From Phaeodactylibacter sp. (GTDB lineage: Bacteria > Bacteroidota > Bacteroidia > Chitinophagales > Saprospiraceae), in contig NZ_JALEGS010000005.1 of assembly GCF_022763345.1 (NCBI RefSeq), positions 1-51,034 of the forward strand: a stretch of 51,034 nucleotides of DNA. Direction: 5' to 3'. The notes beneath the pieces are model-generated. The model saw nothing but the letters and a program-made list of their open reading frames with translations, was not told the DNA's origin and did not search any database. Below are positions 50,032-51,034 of this stretch, one piece after another. The position numbers were made by a program, and so were the translations under genes. Every line of letters starts with the position of its first letter. Within the stretch, counting starts at the first letter, position 1.

Positions 50032-51034
50032 ATGAACAACCCATTACATTTTCTCAACCCAAACAAAGCCTTAAGCCGGAGCTTACTGCTCTGGCTATTC
50101 GCTTTTTGGGGTGTGCTGTCCACCCCTTTGCTGGGTTCGGAGCTTACCCCATCCGTAAACAGCGCCAACAACTGCACAGCCGAAGCGGCACAGGTGGAAG
50201 CCGTAGAAACTGGTTGCTTTGCCGGGTCACTGGACCTGGAGGCAACGGTAATTGCAGAACCGGTGATCCCGCACCATTTTGAACAAATCTTTCTGCTGGC
50301 CAGTGGCGCCAATCGAACCATTGTTGCGCTCAATGACCAACCCCAATTTACCATCAATGAAGCAGGAGAATACAGCATTCATTCGTTGGTGTACCGCCCC
50401 TCTTCCTTCAATCCCAACAATATCAGTTTGGGCGATCTCCGGGTGGCCGAACTTGCGCTGTTCTTTGAACAAGGTGGAGGCGTACTCTGTGGCGCATTGG
50501 ATACTCAGGGCGCTGGTTTTCACATTGGTGCCTGCCCATGCGATGCAGAAGCAGGAACTCTAAATGCTGCTGGCGTTTGTTTTGACAACAACCTGGCGGA
50601 AATTAAGTCGGCTCCGAGTGGCGATGCGGTCATCCCTGCTGGCTTCGAGATCATCTATGTCCTGACCTCAGGGAACGACCTGCTTATCGAAGGTGTCAAT
50701 GAGACACCTGAATTCATTGTCAGCACCGATAAAAACTACCGCATTCACCCCTTGGTTTATGACCCTTCCACTTTGGATTTGAGTGTTGTGGAGATCGGCG
50801 TAACCACCGGTTTTGATGTCAATAGCCTTCTGCTGCAAGGTAATGGCAGCATTTGTGCTTCTTTGAATGTGGAAGGCACACAGTTTAACTTCGGGGGATG
50901 CGATGCCTGCCTGGCCAATGCAGGCACCCTCATAGCAGATTCTGACAACTGCCTCGACGGAGAAGCCGAACTGATTGCGTCAGAAGATACCGCACCGAAT
51001 GTACCGGCCGGATACGAAGTGATCTACGTGCTCA
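50032..51034 (+). CDS. Large repetitive surface protein (3' truncated)
   Basis: The ATG at 50032 opens a frame that runs off the window (334 codons). A signal peptide lies around SLLLWLFAFWGVLSTPLLG. Then come Cys-containing repeats of about 110 aa, each with GFEIIYVLTSGNDLLI-like and YRIHPLVYDPSTL-like segments and a C-x-C or C-x2-C end (GACPCDAEAG, GGCDACLANAG). Three starts of the unit are visible, the last cut at the edge (VPAGYEVIYVL). Such arrays are found in giant Saprospiria exoproteins that usually end in a T9SS domain, which would lie outside the window. Confidence 0.82.
   Translation, partial: MNNPLHFLNPNKALSRSLLLWLFAFWGVLSTPLLGSELTPSVNSANNCTAEAAQVEAVETGCFAGSLDLEATVIAEPVIPHHFEQIFLLASGANRTIVALNDQPQFTINEAGEYSIHSLVYRPSSFNPNNISLGDLRVAELALFFEQGGGVLCGALDTQGAGFHIGACPCDAEAGTLNAAGVCFDNNLAEIKSAPSGDAVIPAGFEIIYVLTSGNDLLIEGVNETPEFIVSTDKNYRIHPLVYDPSTLDLSVVEIGVTTGFDVNSLLLQGNGSICASLNVEGTQFNFGGCDACLANAGTLIADSDNCLDGEAELIASEDTAPNVPAGYEVIYVL

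Overview
The window looks like a chromosomal segment of a Bacteroidota bacterium, most likely from the Saprospiria (Lewinella/Phaeodactylibacter-like). The taxon is inferred from gene content and was not tested. The clues are many large secreted proteins ending in type IX secretion (T9SS) C-terminal sorting domains, TonB receptors with a carboxypeptidase-like N-terminal domain, a sensor kinase/AraC one-protein regulator, DUF4331 proteins, MopE-like repeats and TAnnTTTG-type promoter elements. No rRNA, tRNA, CRISPR array or complete insertion sequence was seen.

Layout. 1-4.7 kb: two T9SS cargo proteins that share a concanavalin-like module (the first is cut by the window edge, the second is a metalloprotease). 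4.7-8.6 kb: a beta-barrel protein, feoAB ferrous iron uptake and a small Cys-rich protein. 8.8-13.4 kb: a lipoprotein, a sialidase-like protein, dihydroorotase and an MgtC/DUF4010 membrane protein. 13.5-21.6 kb: GH9 glycosidase plus a NodB-like protein, then a TPR lipoprotein and two tandem DUF4331 proteins. 21.7-23.5 kb: a YdeI-like and a Uma2-like gene set among structured palindromic repeats. 23.5-37.8 kb: TonB receptor, T9SS protein, hybrid kinase, SDR, a 1423-aa FG-GAP protein, a TPR-like cytosolic protein and a beta-barrel protein. 38.0-45.6 kb: a heme uptake operon hmuY-T-U-V-S-R, with three ATGA start/stop overlaps. 45.6-50 kb: an AT-richer accessory island with three DUF4143 ATPase loci (one intact, two internally deleted), an AbiE toxin-antitoxin pair and a remnant of a second abiEii. 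From 50.03 kb: the start of a large repetitive surface protein.

Working together. feoAB, the Cys-rich small gene and the heme operon share near-identical upstream motifs (16/17 and 15/17 matches between loci) and a DtxR/IdeR-like palindrome, so they are probably one iron regulon. The heme operon supplies a T9SS-exported HmuY-like heme binder, an outer membrane receptor, a periplasmic binding protein, an ABC transporter and a heme-degrading protein.

The most unusual region is the island. Each of the three DUF4143 loci has a long palindrome directly upstream of its start codon. The two defective copies keep their first codons and the nuclease-like C-terminus but have lost the ATPase core between them. 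This resembles internally deleted derivatives of a selfish element. Evenly spaced hairpins at the end of hmuS and paired hairpin elements around the YdeI/Uma2 genes are further undescribed repeats.
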